From an uncultured Collinsella sp. (lineage in GTDB: Bacteria; Actinomycetota; Coriobacteriia; Coriobacteriales; Coriobacteriaceae), in NCBI GenBank assembly GCA_902494535.1, contig CABUTO010000016.1, positions 1 to 43,939 on the forward strand: 43,939 nt of DNA, read 5' to 3'. The notes under the pieces were generated by a model. It did no database searches. It had not been told where the DNA came from and saw only the letters and a program-made list of their open reading frames with translations. A program made the translations under genes and the position numbers. Positions 23,388 to 31,409 of the stretch are shown piece after piece. The stretch's first letter is position 1. Each line of letters opens with the position of its first letter.

Positions 23388-24860
23388 TTACTTGGCCTGC
23401 TTGTCGAGCGTGGGCTTCATGGCAATCAGGATTGCAGCGGCGACCACGGCGCCAATCACGATGTCCAGGCAGAACAGCGCGACGTTGTTGGTGGCAAGGG
23501 CGACGATAAAGCCACCGTGCGGGACGTAGCAGTCGATGCCCTGGAAGGCGGCAAGTGCCGCACCCACGGCAGAGCCGATGCAAATGCCGGGCAGGGTGTG
23601 ACCGAGGTCCTTGACCGCGAAGGGGATAGCGCCCTCGGTAATACCGATGCAGCCCATGAACAGCGCGGAGATGCCCATCTGGCGGTCAGCGTCATCGAAC
23701 TTGTTCTTGGCGATGAGCGCAGCGAGGCCACAGGCGATCGGGGGAACGGCGACGGCGACGCGGAACATACCGTTAGGACCGTAGATACCGGAGGCCATGA
23801 TGGCCATGGTGAAGGTCGAGGCGGTCTTGTTGATGGGGCCACCCATATCGAAGGCGGTCATAACGCCAATGACCAGACCCAGGACAACTGCGGAACCGCC
23901 CTGCAGGCTGCCGAGCACGCCGGTGAGCCAGTCCATCACAAAGCCAAGCGGCGTGGCCAGGATGTAGATATAGGCCATGCCCAGGACAAGCGAGGTCAGA
24001 ATCGGGATGATCAGGATGGGCATGATGGTCTGGATGGTGTTGTTGACCTTCCAGGTCTTCATCCAGCGGACAAAGTAGCCGCAGATGACCGCCATGATCA
24101 TGGCGCCCAAGAAGCCGGTCGAAACGCTGTTGCCGTTAGGGGTAACGACTGCGTTGTTGACCAGGTAGCCCAGGACAAAACCGGGGGCGAGCGCGGGCTT
24201 GCCAGCCATCGAGTAGGCGATGTATGCCGCAAGCACCGGGATCATCATGGAGATGCCGGCCATGCCGATGGTGTTAAGACTCACCATCAGCGGGTTCGTA
24301 ACCTCCATGCCGTTGGCGCCGGCGGTACCGGATGCCAGCGAGAAGGCGAGGAACACGCCGCCGATAACGACGATGGGGATAAAATAGGAAACGCCGGTAT
24401 TGAATGCATTGAGCAGCGTCTTGCCAGGATCGGCAAAGATAGACTGCTTGGACGCCGGTGTCGGGGCCTGCGGGGCAGCGGAGACGGCCTTCTTCTCTGC
24501 CTTGGCCTCGGCCTTGGGCGCGTCAACGGCGCCACCCGTCGCCTTGATGATCTCAATGGCCTGGTCGATGATCTTTACCGGATCGGCGATTACATCAGAG
24601 GTGCCGACCTTCAGGAACTTGCCCTCGGCCATCTTCTGCTCAAAACGGTCCTCGTTCTCGACACCCACGTCGACGGACTCCAGGACCAGGTCGGCGGAGT
24701 CCACGTCTTCCTGCGTGAGCTCATTCTCGATACCCAGGCCACCCTGAGCCTCGACCTTGCACTCGATGCCACGGGCGGCGCATTCATCCTGAATCGCCTT
24801 CTGGGCCATATACGTGTGGGCGATACCCACAGTACAGGCGGCAACGCCTACGATCTTCAT
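23388..24860 (-). CDS. PTS sugar transporter EIIBC, fructose family
   Basis: A 490-residue membrane permease with an N-terminal EIIB domain (about 1-100), an Ala/Lys linker (about 105-135) and an EIIC domain (about 140-485) with some eight to ten membrane segments. EIIB starts MKIVGVAACTVGIAHTYMAQ with the phosphorylated Cys9, typical of the fructose-specific group. In EIIC the conserved stretch is FDMGGPINKTAS, and GITEGAIPFAVKDL near 420 matches the sugar-site loop. EIIA is a separate gene at the operon end. The ATG at 24860 is set by the EIIB fold and an AGAGGGA ribosome site. The substrate is not fixed by sequence; fructose-type EIIB domains usually phosphorylate a ketose or a hexitol. 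Confidence 0.92.
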   Translation of the reverse strand: MKIVGVAACTVGIAHTYMAQKAIQDECAARGIECKVEAQGGLGIENELTQEDVDSADLVLESVDVGVENEDRFEQKMAEGKFLKVGTSDVIADPVKIIDQAIEIIKATGGAVDAPKAEAKAEKKAVSAAPQAPTPASKQSIFADPGKTLLNAFNTGVSYFIPIVVIGGVFLAFSLASGTAGANGMEVTNPLMVSLNTIGMAGISMMIPVLAAYIAYSMAGKPALAPGFVLGYLVNNAVVTPNGNSVSTGFLGAMIMAVICGYFVRWMKTWKVNNTIQTIMPILIIPILTSLVLGMAYIYILATPLGFVMDWLTGVLGSLQGGSAVVLGLVIGVMTAFDMGGPINKTASTFTMAIMASGIYGPNGMFRVAVAVPPIACGLAALIAKNKFDDADRQMGISALFMGCIGITEGAIPFAVKDLGHTLPGICIGSAVGAALAAFQGIDCYVPHGGFIVALATNNVALFCLDIVIGAVVAAAILIAMKPTLDKQAK

Positions 24861-24960
24861 TGCTTCCCTCTTTTCATAGAGTTGCGTGCGCAAGACACCG
24901 TTTGCGGAGGCCTCCGGAGCATCCCCTGCCGTTTGGACTTGCTGTCTTTTCGACAAGAAC

Positions 24961-24990
24961 AATATAGGTGCTCGTTTTTCTTAATGCCAG
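24961..24990 (-). promoter_or_regulatory. Candidate promoter of the sugar operon
   Basis: On the minus strand CTGGCA (24985-24990), 18 bases and TATATT (24961-24966) precede the EIIBC gene by about 100 bases. The -35 box is weak. Confidence 0.35.
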
Positions 24991-25020
24991 CTTATTTCGG
25001 TAAACGCGCAGGTCAGAGCG

Positions 25021-25053
25021 TTGGTTATGCGATTTAGTTATGCGTTTAACCAA
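25021..25053. promoter_or_regulatory. Operator-like repeats between the PTS operon and its LacI gene
   Basis: Two direct copies of GTTATGCG (25024-25031 and 25037-25044, 13-bp period) lie inside an inverted pair TTGGTTA / TAACCAA (25021-25027, 25047-25053). They sit just upstream of the candidate PTS promoter, in the 415-bp gap 24861-25275 shared with the divergent LacI gene. The rest of the gap shows nothing recognisable. Binding by the neighbouring LacI protein is inferred. Confidence 0.45.
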
Positions 25054-25275
25054 AAATGAATCCTGCGATTTTGCCCTCGATTTCAAAAGTCAAGAAGTAT
25101 TTGATTTTCTCGGTAGACGGCAGATGCGCATGCCGGTCACAAATTTCGACCCCACCCGTATGCCGCATTTGTTGCATACTCATATGAAAGGAAAAAGCCG
25201 CTCACCGAAGCGTATCCTTCACCAAGACTCAAAGTCATCATGTTGGAAAATGCTCATCTGTCGGAAGGAGTCGCT

Positions 25276-26286
25276 GTGGCAAAACAGCGCGTTACGATCG
25301 CAGACGTCGCTCGAGAGGCGGGAACCTCGACGGCAAGCGTCTCGTATTACCTCAACGACAAACGAGAAAAGCTTAGCGAGAAGACGCAGAACAAAATCGC
25401 GCGCGTCATTAAGGAACTCGGATACGTTCCCAACGCCCAAGCGCAGACGCTCACCGGCAAGCAAACCCACGTCATTGCCATCATCATTTTGGATAACACC
25501 AACAAATGGGCGGGGCTCGTTCTCAATGGCATGGAGCAGGTCATGCTCCCCGCGGGCTACCAGACGGTCGTTTGCACGAGCAACTTTAACCCCGAGACCG
25601 AGCTCATGTACGTCGACAAGATGCTCTCGCTGGGCGTCGATGGCTTTATCATCCAGCCCACGGCAAACTTCAAAGCCGTGCATGACCGCATTAGACGCGC
25701 CGGCAAGCCGGTCGTCTTTTTCGATGCGGCCATCTATAGCCCAGGTACCAGCTGGATCAAAACCAACCTTTACGACGGCGTGTACAACGCCACACAGGCA
25801 CTCCTCGACGCCGGCTACGAAGATTTCTTTTCCATTGCCGCCAACATGACCGAAATGCGCACCCGCATGGAGCGTTTTCAGGGGTATGCCGAGGCGCTGG
25901 CAGCGAACGGGCAGCTCTACAAAGCGATTCCCATCGATCACAACAAGCCGTCAATCAACGAGCTCACTGAATACTTTAAATTCAAGTTCAATCCCGCCAA
26001 GCGAACCCTTATCTTCGTGCAAAATCAGTGGGCACTTCCCCGTGTCTACAAGGCCCTCCAGCCAATGGCCCATCTGCTTCCGCAGCAAATCGGCCTTTTG
26101 GGACTCAACTGCGAAGACTGGACTAATCTCACCACACCGACCGTCTCCACCATCATCGAGCCCGTCGACCAAGAAGGTCGCGAAGCAGCCGAGATGCTGC
26201 TCGCCCTACTTGACGGAAGCAGCGAACCCGGCGAGCAGCGCATTCTCGAGTGCAAGCTCAACTGGCTCGACTCCACCTCGATCTAG
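25276..26286 (+). CDS. LacI-family regulator of the PTS sugar operon
   Basis: A 336-residue regulator. The HTH is RVTIADVAREAGTSTASVSYY, with the hinge helix near NAQAQTLTGKQ, then a two-lobed sugar-binding domain (IAIIILDNTNKWAGLVLNGMEQ; second lobe TNLYDGVYNATQALLDAG). The start is a GTG at 25276, supported by AAGGAG five bases upstream; an in-frame ATG at 25240 lacks a ribosome site. It diverges from the PTS EIIBC gene across a gap with operator-like repeats, so it most likely represses that operon and responds to the sugar or its phosphate. It has unusually few Gly-rich linkers but no missing element. Confidence 0.9.
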   Translation: MAKQRVTIADVAREAGTSTASVSYYLNDKREKLSEKTQNKIARVIKELGYVPNAQAQTLTGKQTHVIAIIILDNTNKWAGLVLNGMEQVMLPAGYQTVVCTSNFNPETELMYVDKMLSLGVDGFIIQPTANFKAVHDRIRRAGKPVVFFDAAIYSPGTSWIKTNLYDGVYNATQALLDAGYEDFFSIAANMTEMRTRMERFQGYAEALAANGQLYKAIPIDHNKPSINELTEYFKFKFNPAKRTLIFVQNQWALPRVYKALQPMAHLLPQQIGLLGLNCEDWTNLTTPTVSTIIEPVDQEGREAAEMLLALLDGSSEPGEQRILECKLNWLDSTSI

Positions 26287-26291
26287 ACCGC

Positions 26292-26320
26292 GGGACAAAT
26301 GAATCAGTAGCGTTTGTCTC
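26292..26320. repeat. Short palindrome GGGACAAA / TTTGTCTC after the LacI gene
   Basis: Eight-base arms (26292-26299, 26313-26320) with one G-T pair begin six bases after the stop codon, with a 13-base loop. There is no T-run. The sequence belongs to the GGGAC/GTCCC class seen elsewhere in the window. Confidence 0.45.
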
Positions 26321-26405
26321 AAATCTTAAGTATTTGTTCGACAGAACGGCCCTTGCCGGCTCCTGCTAGACTGGTAGATTCCCAACCGTCCATCCAGGAG
26401 CCTCA

Positions 26406-27389
26406 ATGTCGCGCAAGCCCGCCTACAAGCAAGCACTTTCCATCGGCACCGCCGTGGTGCTGGGGTTTGCGCTGTTTACGGGATCGCTCGACGGAGCGCC
26501 CAAGTTGCTGTCGCCGCAAGGCGATGAGCAGGCGGCGGCTCTGGCCGAAAAACAAAACGAGAGTCCCAGCCGCACCGACGACGAGGCAGACCTGGTCGCT
26601 CGGCTCGAATCGGGAACGGCGAGCGCGGCGGACCCTCAAAACAGCCAGGACTCTGGCGATGGCTCCGATTCCGCCGCGACCGACACCGATGACGACGTTT
26701 CCGCGGGCAGTGCCGCCACCCCCATCGACGAGGTCGAAAACCCCGACCTCAACCGCGCCCGCGGTGTTTATCTCAGCAGCATTCCCGACTACGCCGGCAA
26801 CCCCTACGTTGCCCTTCGCGCCGACAGCACGCACCCGCTCGGCACACCATCATTCACGCTCGATGAATACGAGCGCGCTACAGAAGAGGGCTGCTTTAAG
26901 AAGTTCTCCAAGCTCGACAGCCTGGGCCGCACCCGCAAAGCGCTCGCCTGCGTGGGCCCCGAATCACTCGGTCAAGGCGAGCGCGGCGATATCTCGCGCA
27001 TCCATCCTGCCGGTTGGCACCAGCAGCGCTACGACTTTATTCCGGGCCAGAGCCTCTACAACCGCTGCCACCTTATCGCCTGGTCGCTCTGCGGCGAAAA
27101 CGCCAACCGCAAGAATCTCCTCACCGGCACGCGCTATCTCAACGAGACGGGCATGCTGCCGTTTGAAGAGCAGATTCTCAACTATATTCGCGATACGGGC
27201 AACCATGTGCTCTACCGCGTCACGCCTATGTATAACGAAGAGGAACTTGTCTGCCGTGGCATGCGCCTTGAGGCGCAATCGGTCGAGGACCACGGCAAGA
27301 CCCTCTGCTTCCACGTATATTGCTACAACCTGCAGCCGCACGTGCAGATCGACTACACCACCGGCCGCAATCAGGCCTCGGGAGACTAG
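26406..27389 (+). CDS. Secreted or membrane-anchored DNA/RNA non-specific endonuclease
   Basis: A 327-residue protein with a basic N-terminus and one hydrophobic segment (about 9-27), an uncleaved anchor or signal. An acidic, Asp/Ser/Ala-rich linker (about 40-110) follows, then a beta-beta-alpha-metal nuclease domain (about 130-320) of the EndA/streptococcal DNase type. The catalytic block is LYNRCHLIAWSLCGEN (the DRGH His equivalent is in NRCH). The metal-binding Asn and structural residues are in NRKNLLTGTRYLNETGM. Cysteines in the domain may form disulfides. Such enzymes degrade extracellular DNA for feeding, immune-trap escape or DNA uptake. The ATG follows AGGAG. A -35/-10 pair (TTGCCG, 16 bases, TAGATT) lies at about 26356-26383. 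No competence genes are nearby. Confidence 0.86.
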   Translation: MSRKPAYKQALSIGTAVVLGFALFTGSLDGAPKLLSPQGDEQAAALAEKQNESPSRTDDEADLVARLESGTASAADPQNSQDSGDGSDSAATDTDDDVSAGSAATPIDEVENPDLNRARGVYLSSIPDYAGNPYVALRADSTHPLGTPSFTLDEYERATEEGCFKKFSKLDSLGRTRKALACVGPESLGQGERGDISRIHPAGWHQQRYDFIPGQSLYNRCHLIAWSLCGENANRKNLLTGTRYLNETGMLPFEEQILNYIRDTGNHVLYRVTPMYNEEELVCRGMRLEAQSVEDHGKTLCFHVYCYNLQPHVQIDYTTGRNQASGD

Positions 27390-27435
27390 GACCGACCAAG
27401 CTGCCCCAAAGCCTAAATGATCCGTTTTCCTCCGT

Positions 27436-28152
27436 CCCCAAGGAATCAGAACCACCCTTAAAAAGGGTGGTTTGCTCTTAGGGTATAACCCACGGGCCCC
27501 GGGCTCGCGTCTAAAGGCGCGGGCCCGGACTTCGTCCAGGCCTAGTGCATCTTGACCCGTGGCGCGCCGGTCGAACCGGCAGCATCACCCCCTCTTGAAG
27601 GGGTCCTCGTACTCCTTCACGATCAGCTTGTCCAGCGCGATGTCGTGGGACTCCTGCTCCCTGATGTACTTGGCGATCGTCGCCTCGTTCAGGCCGACGG
27701 TGGACACGTAGTAGCCCTCCGCCCAGAACTTCCTGTTGCCGAACTTGTACTTGAGGTTGGCGTGCCTGTCGAATATCATCAGCGAGCTCTTCCCCTTCAG
27801 GTAGCCCATGACGCTCGCGACGCTGTACTTCGGCGGGATCGCCAGCAGCACGTGCACGTGGTCGGGCATCAGGTGCCCCTCGATTATCTCGATCCCCTTG
27901 TACTCGCACAGCTTCCTGAGGATCTCCCCTATGTCGCTCCTGATTTGGTTGTAGATCACTTTGCGCCTATACTTCGGCGTGAACACGATGTGGTACTTGC
28001 ACATCCACTTCGTGTGGGAAAGGCTGTAGGCCTTCTGGGCCATGGCGACCACCCCTTCGACTCGAATTCTTGACGGCCTGAACAATCGTCAATATCGGTC
28101 GGAGGGGTGGCTTTGTAAAGCCGTTTGTCTCCACCCGCGTAGCGGGTGGTTT
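27436..28152 (-). mobile_element. IS200-type insertion sequence, apparently complete
   Basis: About 710 bp containing a single IS200-like tnpA, the usual size of IS200 elements. Subterminal hairpins occur at both ends. The left end (with respect to tnpA) has CCACCCGC/GCGGGTGG at 28131-28149 and GGCTTT/AAAGCC at 28109-28122. The right end has AACCACCCTT/AAGGGTGGTT at 27450-27472 and a stem with CCGGGCTCGCG arms near 27500-27530. Both outer hairpins share the AAACCACCC core on the tnpA strand. IS200 elements have no terminal inverted repeats or target duplications, so the exact ends are estimates. The 27450-27472 hairpin could also end transcription of the nuclease gene. Confidence 0.7.
27585..28043 (-). 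CDS. tnpA: IS200/IS605-family transposase TnpA (Y1 HUH enzyme)
   Basis: Single-strand DNA transposase of 152 residues that works as a dimer on hairpins at the element ends. The HUH metal motif is PDHVHVLL (His62, His64), and the nucleophilic tyrosine is in ATIAKYIREQE (about Tyr126). It begins with the typical SLSHTKWMCKYHIVFTPKYRRKVI region. The ATG at 28043 is chosen by alignment to that start; the reading extends to 28085. The frame is intact from start to stop, so the protein could be active. No TnpB or IscB gene accompanies it, which fits the IS200 subgroup. Confidence 0.93.
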   Translation of the reverse strand: MAQKAYSLSHTKWMCKYHIVFTPKYRRKVIYNQIRSDIGEILRKLCEYKGIEIIEGHLMPDHVHVLLAIPPKYSVASVMGYLKGKSSLMIFDRHANLKYKFGNRKFWAEGYYVSTVGLNEATIAKYIREQESHDIALDKLIVKEYEDPFKRG

Positions 28153-28155
28153 AAA

Positions 28156-28176
28156 GCTGGCCGCTGCGCGGCCAGC
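28156..28176. repeat. Perfect 9-bp hairpin GCTGGCCGC-TGC-GCGGCCAGC
   Basis: Lies just outside the left-end hairpin of the IS200-type element and 20 bases before the EF-G-like gene terminator. It may be part of the insertion target or of the element's flank. Confidence 0.5.
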
Positions 28177-28195
28177 GGACTAAAGTCTTGAATCA

Positions 28196-28230
28196 AAAAG
28201 AGCCGCCCCGGTTACCCAGGGCGGCCCTTT
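28196..28230 (-). terminator. Intrinsic terminator of the EF-G-like gene
   Basis: GCCGCCC/GGGCGGC arms (28202-28208, 28219-28225) are followed on the minus strand by TCTTTTTGATT. It lies 34 bases after the stop. Confidence 0.8.
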
Positions 28231-28263
28231 CGTCAGCACCTACATTGCAGACAAAATCACGCG

Positions 28264-30339
28264 CTACTTGGCGCGACCCTCCTCATAGCGCTCGACCAGC
28301 TTGGCTTGAACGTCATAGGGAACCTGCTCATAGCCAGCGGGCTTCATGGTAAAGTCGCCCGTGCCGCGCGTGATAGAGCGCAGGCGCGTCGAATAATCCG
28401 TCAGCTCGGCCAGCGGCGCCTGGGCAATGACCACGGTATCGCCGCGCTCATCGGTCTCCATACCCGTCACGCGACCGCGCGAGGCCGAGATGTCACCCAT
28501 CACGGCACCAGCGTAGCTCTCGGGGATAGTCACCGTGACTTCCTCGATGGGCTCCAGCACCACCGGATCGGCATCGGCGCATGCCTTGCGCAGGCCGATG
28601 CGAGCCGCCGCGCGGAACGCCATCTCGTTGGAGTCGACGCTGTGATACGAGCCGTCGTACACAGCCACGCGAATGCCCGTGAGCGGGTAGCCGGCAATGA
28701 TGCCGTCTTTCATGGTCTCCTGGACACCCTTGTCCACGGCGGGAATCAGCGAGCGCGGAATGCGACCGCCCACGACCTCGTCTACAAACTCGTAGCCGTC
28801 GCTCGTACCGTCGGGCCCAATGAGCGGCTCAACGCGCAGCCAGCAGTCGCCATACTGGCCGGCACCGCCAGTCTGCTTCTTGTGGCGGCCCTGTGCGCTC
28901 GCCGTGCGGCGGATGGTCTCGCGATACGGAATGCGGATCGGCACGCTTTTGGCCACGACCTTAGTACGGTCCTCCAGACGGTTGAGCAGCACCGAAACCT
29001 GCGCCTCGCCCACCGCCGAAATGATGGTCTGGCCGGTCTCCTCATCACGATCGATACTCATGGTCGGGTCGGCCTTGCACGCCTTCTCAATAAACGTGTA
29101 GAGCTTCTCCTCGTCACCGCGGTTCTCGGCCTCGATGGCAATGCGGTACTGCGAGTTGGGGAACTTAAACGCCGCCGCCTCGACCTTGCCGGTAATGGAG
29201 AGCGTGTCACCCGTCTCTGCCGCCAGCTTGGGCGCCACGATAATGTCGCCGGCATAGGCGTGACCGACCTCGGTCATGTCGCGGCCGCACATCACATACA
29301 GGTGAGCCAGACGATCGCTCTTGCGGGTGCGCGCGTTGATCAGCTCAAGGCCCGGCTCAAGCGTGCCCGTCAGCACCTTGATAAAGCTGATGCGGCCCTG
29401 CTGCGGATCGGCCAGCGTCTTAAACACAAACGCCACCGGGCGGTCATCGTCGCTCGAAATCTTGAGCGAATCGCCGTCAATGAGCGGCATCTCGCCATAG
29501 TCGGTCGGCGCCGGGAAGTACGTCGCGATGTCATCCATCAGCGAGTTGACGCCCTGCTCTTTAATGCAATCGCCCGCAAAGACCGGCACAAAGATGCGCT
29601 CGGCGATCGCCTTCGACAGCAGGCCTTCAAGCTCCTCCTGCGTCAGCGTCTCCTCGCCTTCCAGGTACTTCATCATCAGCTCGTCGTCAGCCTCGGCCAC
29701 CAGCTCGCACAGATGGTCGTGAGCCTCCTCGGCCTGGGCACGATACTCCTCGGGAATCTCCGACTCAACGGCTTCGGTGCCGTTGCAATGGCGCGCCTTC
29801 ATGCGCACCAGGTCGATAATGCCGTTAAAGTCCTCGCCCTCGCCCCAGGGAAGGGTCACGGCGCCCAAACGCGTACCAAAACGCTCCTGCAGCAGGTCCA
29901 TCGTGGTCGTAAAGCTGGCCTCGGAACGCGACAGGCGGTTTACGAACACCGCACGCGCCAGACGCAGGTCCTCCGCCGCATACCAAAGCTTAACGGTCGT
30001 AGGCTGCGGACCGGCCTCGGCGTCGACCACAAACAGAGCCGTCTCGCAGACGCTCATCGCGGCAAAGGCGTCGCCGATAAAATCGGGGTAGCACGGGGCA
30101 TCGAGCACATTGATGCGCGCGCCCTTCCAGTCGATCGGCGCGATGGTCGTCGAGATGGAGAATGAACGCTTGACCTCTTCGGGGTCATAGTCGAGCGTGG
30201 GCTTGGTGCCGTCGTGGCCGCCCAGGCGGGCGGTCTTACCGGAAAGGTGGAGCATGGCCTCGGCGAGTGAAGTCTTGCCCACCCCGCCTTGGCCTACGAG
30301 CACCACGTTCCTTACGTTGCCAGTCTTGGGAGCACCCAT
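28264..30339 (-). CDS. Elongation factor G-like GTP-binding protein with altered G motifs
   Basis: A 691-residue protein with the five-domain layout of EF-G: G domain about 1-270, beta-barrel about 300-385, then domains III-V ending near 680. Domain IV is recognisable in RRTASAQGRHKKQTGGAGQ and GYPLTGIRVAVYDGSYH. It differs from true EF-G in its GTPase motifs: P-loop GQGGVGKTS; the DTPGH motif reads DAPCY, without the catalytic His; NKxD reads NRLS. This is the actinobacterial EF-G-like (often called EF-G2 or FusA2) branch, whose role is unclear and which is reported to bind but poorly hydrolyse GTP. The ATG at 30339 follows a strong AAGGAGGT. It is a single gene with its own terminator. A ribosome-protection role is possible but unproven. 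Confidence 0.88.
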   Translation of the reverse strand: MGAPKTGNVRNVVLVGQGGVGKTSLAEAMLHLSGKTARLGGHDGTKPTLDYDPEEVKRSFSISTTIAPIDWKGARINVLDAPCYPDFIGDAFAAMSVCETALFVVDAEAGPQPTTVKLWYAAEDLRLARAVFVNRLSRSEASFTTTMDLLQERFGTRLGAVTLPWGEGEDFNGIIDLVRMKARHCNGTEAVESEIPEEYRAQAEEAHDHLCELVAEADDELMMKYLEGEETLTQEELEGLLSKAIAERIFVPVFAGDCIKEQGVNSLMDDIATYFPAPTDYGEMPLIDGDSLKISSDDDRPVAFVFKTLADPQQGRISFIKVLTGTLEPGLELINARTRKSDRLAHLYVMCGRDMTEVGHAYAGDIIVAPKLAAETGDTLSITGKVEAAAFKFPNSQYRIAIEAENRGDEEKLYTFIEKACKADPTMSIDRDEETGQTIISAVGEAQVSVLLNRLEDRTKVVAKSVPIRIPYRETIRRTASAQGRHKKQTGGAGQYGDCWLRVEPLIGPDGTSDGYEFVDEVVGGRIPRSLIPAVDKGVQETMKDGIIAGYPLTGIRVAVYDGSYHSVDSNEMAFRAAARIGLRKACADADPVVLEPIEEVTVTIPESYAGAVMGDISASRGRVTGMETDERGDTVVIAQAPLAELTDYSTRLRSITRGTGDFTMKPAGYEQVPYDVQAKLVERYEEGRAK

Positions 30340-30574
30340 GATGACCTCCTTGCAGGGCCGCGCGCATTGCGCGACGCCAACGGGGAGAGTTCGCGGTCGG
30401 TGCCGTCCCGGGAGCAGCATGGTCGGCAGTCGATCCGACTCACCCTCCAAATGTCCTATGCCACCACCCTACCCTCACAGGCGACTGTCCATGCACACCT
30501 TTCGGCGCACGTATGAATACAGGCGGCGAGAGGAGGGCGCGAGCTTGCGAGGCGATTATTGAACCCCGCGGATG
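30340..30574. other. Intergenic region upstream of the EF-G-like gene
   Basis: The full gap to the next gene is 305 bp (30340-30644). Apart from the terminator at its far end I see no gene, no clear promoter consensus and no strong repeat. Confidence 0.5.
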
Positions 30575-30612
30575 CAAAAACCGCCGCAGATCATAAGACC
30601 TGCGGCGGTTTC
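30575..30612 (-). terminator. Intrinsic terminator of the amino-acid ABC importer operon
   Basis: A 12-bp stem (AAACCGCCGCAG at 30578-30589, partner at 30600-30611) is followed on the minus strand by TTTTTGCATC. It lies 33 bases past the ATPase gene. Confidence 0.85.
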
Positions 30613-30644
30613 GCCTCAATAAACAGTTGAATAAATAGCTGAGC

Positions 30645-31409
30645 CTATCCCTCGATACGGCTCAAGAACTCACGGGTACGCTGCTCGCGCGGATGGTCGA
30701 TAACCTGCTCGGCAGGCCCCTCCTCGACAATACGACCGCCGTCCATAAAGACCACGCGGTCGGCAACGTCGCGCGCAAACTGCATTGCGTGCGTCACGAT
30801 CACCATCGTCATATTCTGCGCAGCAAGGTCTTTAATGACACGCAGCACCTCGGCCGTCAGCTCGGGATCGAGCGCCGAAGTCGGCTCGTCAAAGAACAAG
30901 ATTTCCGGGTCGAGCGCCAGGGCGCGGGCAATACTCACGCGCTGCTGCTGACCGCCCGAAAGCTCACACGGAACCTTGTTCTCGTTGCCCGTCAGCCCCA
31001 TTTGCGCAATCAGCTCGTGAGCGCGGGCTTCCGCCTGCTCGCGCGGGCGCTTGAGCACGCGGATCGGTGCATCGGTGATGTTTTTCATCACGGTATAGTG
31101 CGGGAACAGATTGTAGTTCTGAAACACCAGGCCAAACCGCGAGCGCGCCTGTTTAGGTACATCGCCCTTTGCGTACACCGCGCCCGAACCCGCATCCGTC
31201 GCGACGGCAAGGTCGCCAAACGAGAGCGAGCCACCGTCAAGCGTCTCGAGCAGCGTGGCACAGCGCAGCAGCGTGGACTTACCGCCGCCCGAAGGCCCGA
31301 TGATCGCCACGACCTCGCCACGCTTTACCTCGAGCGAGATATCCTTGAGCACCTCATTGCCGCCAAACGCCTTGCGCGCGCTCGTTATATTCATTACCGA
31401 ATTAATCAT
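30645..31409 (-). CDS. Polar amino-acid ABC transporter, ATP-binding protein
   Basis: A 254-residue cytoplasmic ATPase, last gene of a three-gene importer operon. Walker A is IGPSGGGKSTLLRC (about residues 36-49), the signature is LSGGQQQRVSIARAL, Walker B is ILFFDEPTSALDPEL, and the switch His is in IVTHAMQFARDVADRVVFM. The match is to the HisP/GlnQ family. An insertion of about 20 residues between Walker A and the Q-loop (SFGDLAVATDAGSG...) is longer than in GlnQ. The ATG at 31409 overlaps the end of the permease gene by eight bases; a second ATG at 31394 is possible. Coupling with the permease is expected. Confidence 0.92.
   Translation of the reverse strand: MINSVMNITSARKAFGGNEVLKDISLEVKRGEVVAIIGPSGGGKSTLLRCATLLETLDGGSLSFGDLAVATDAGSGAVYAKGDVPKQARSRFGLVFQNYNLFPHYTVMKNITDAPIRVLKRPREQAEARAHELIAQMGLTGNENKVPCELSGGQQQRVSIARALALDPEILFFDEPTSALDPELTAEVLRVIKDLAAQNMTMVIVTHAMQFARDVADRVVFMDGGRIVEEGPAEQVIDHPREQRTREFLSRIEG

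Noticed and set aside
21903..25037. A 1044-codon plus-strand open frame opposite the PTS and GatZ-like genes
   Set aside because: It is antisense to two clear genes with strong motifs. Long open frames on the opposite strand are expected from the GC-rich, C/G-ending codon use here. It has no domain content and no ribosome site.
25240..25275. ATG at 25240 as start of the second LacI regulator
   Set aside because: No ribosome site; the extra 12 residues are not part of the LacI HTH. The GTG at 25276 has AAGGAG in place.
28306..30165. A 619-codon plus-strand frame opposite the EF-G-like gene
   Set aside because: Antisense shadow of a gene with clear EF-G domains; its His/Arg/Leu-rich composition is typical of such shadows.
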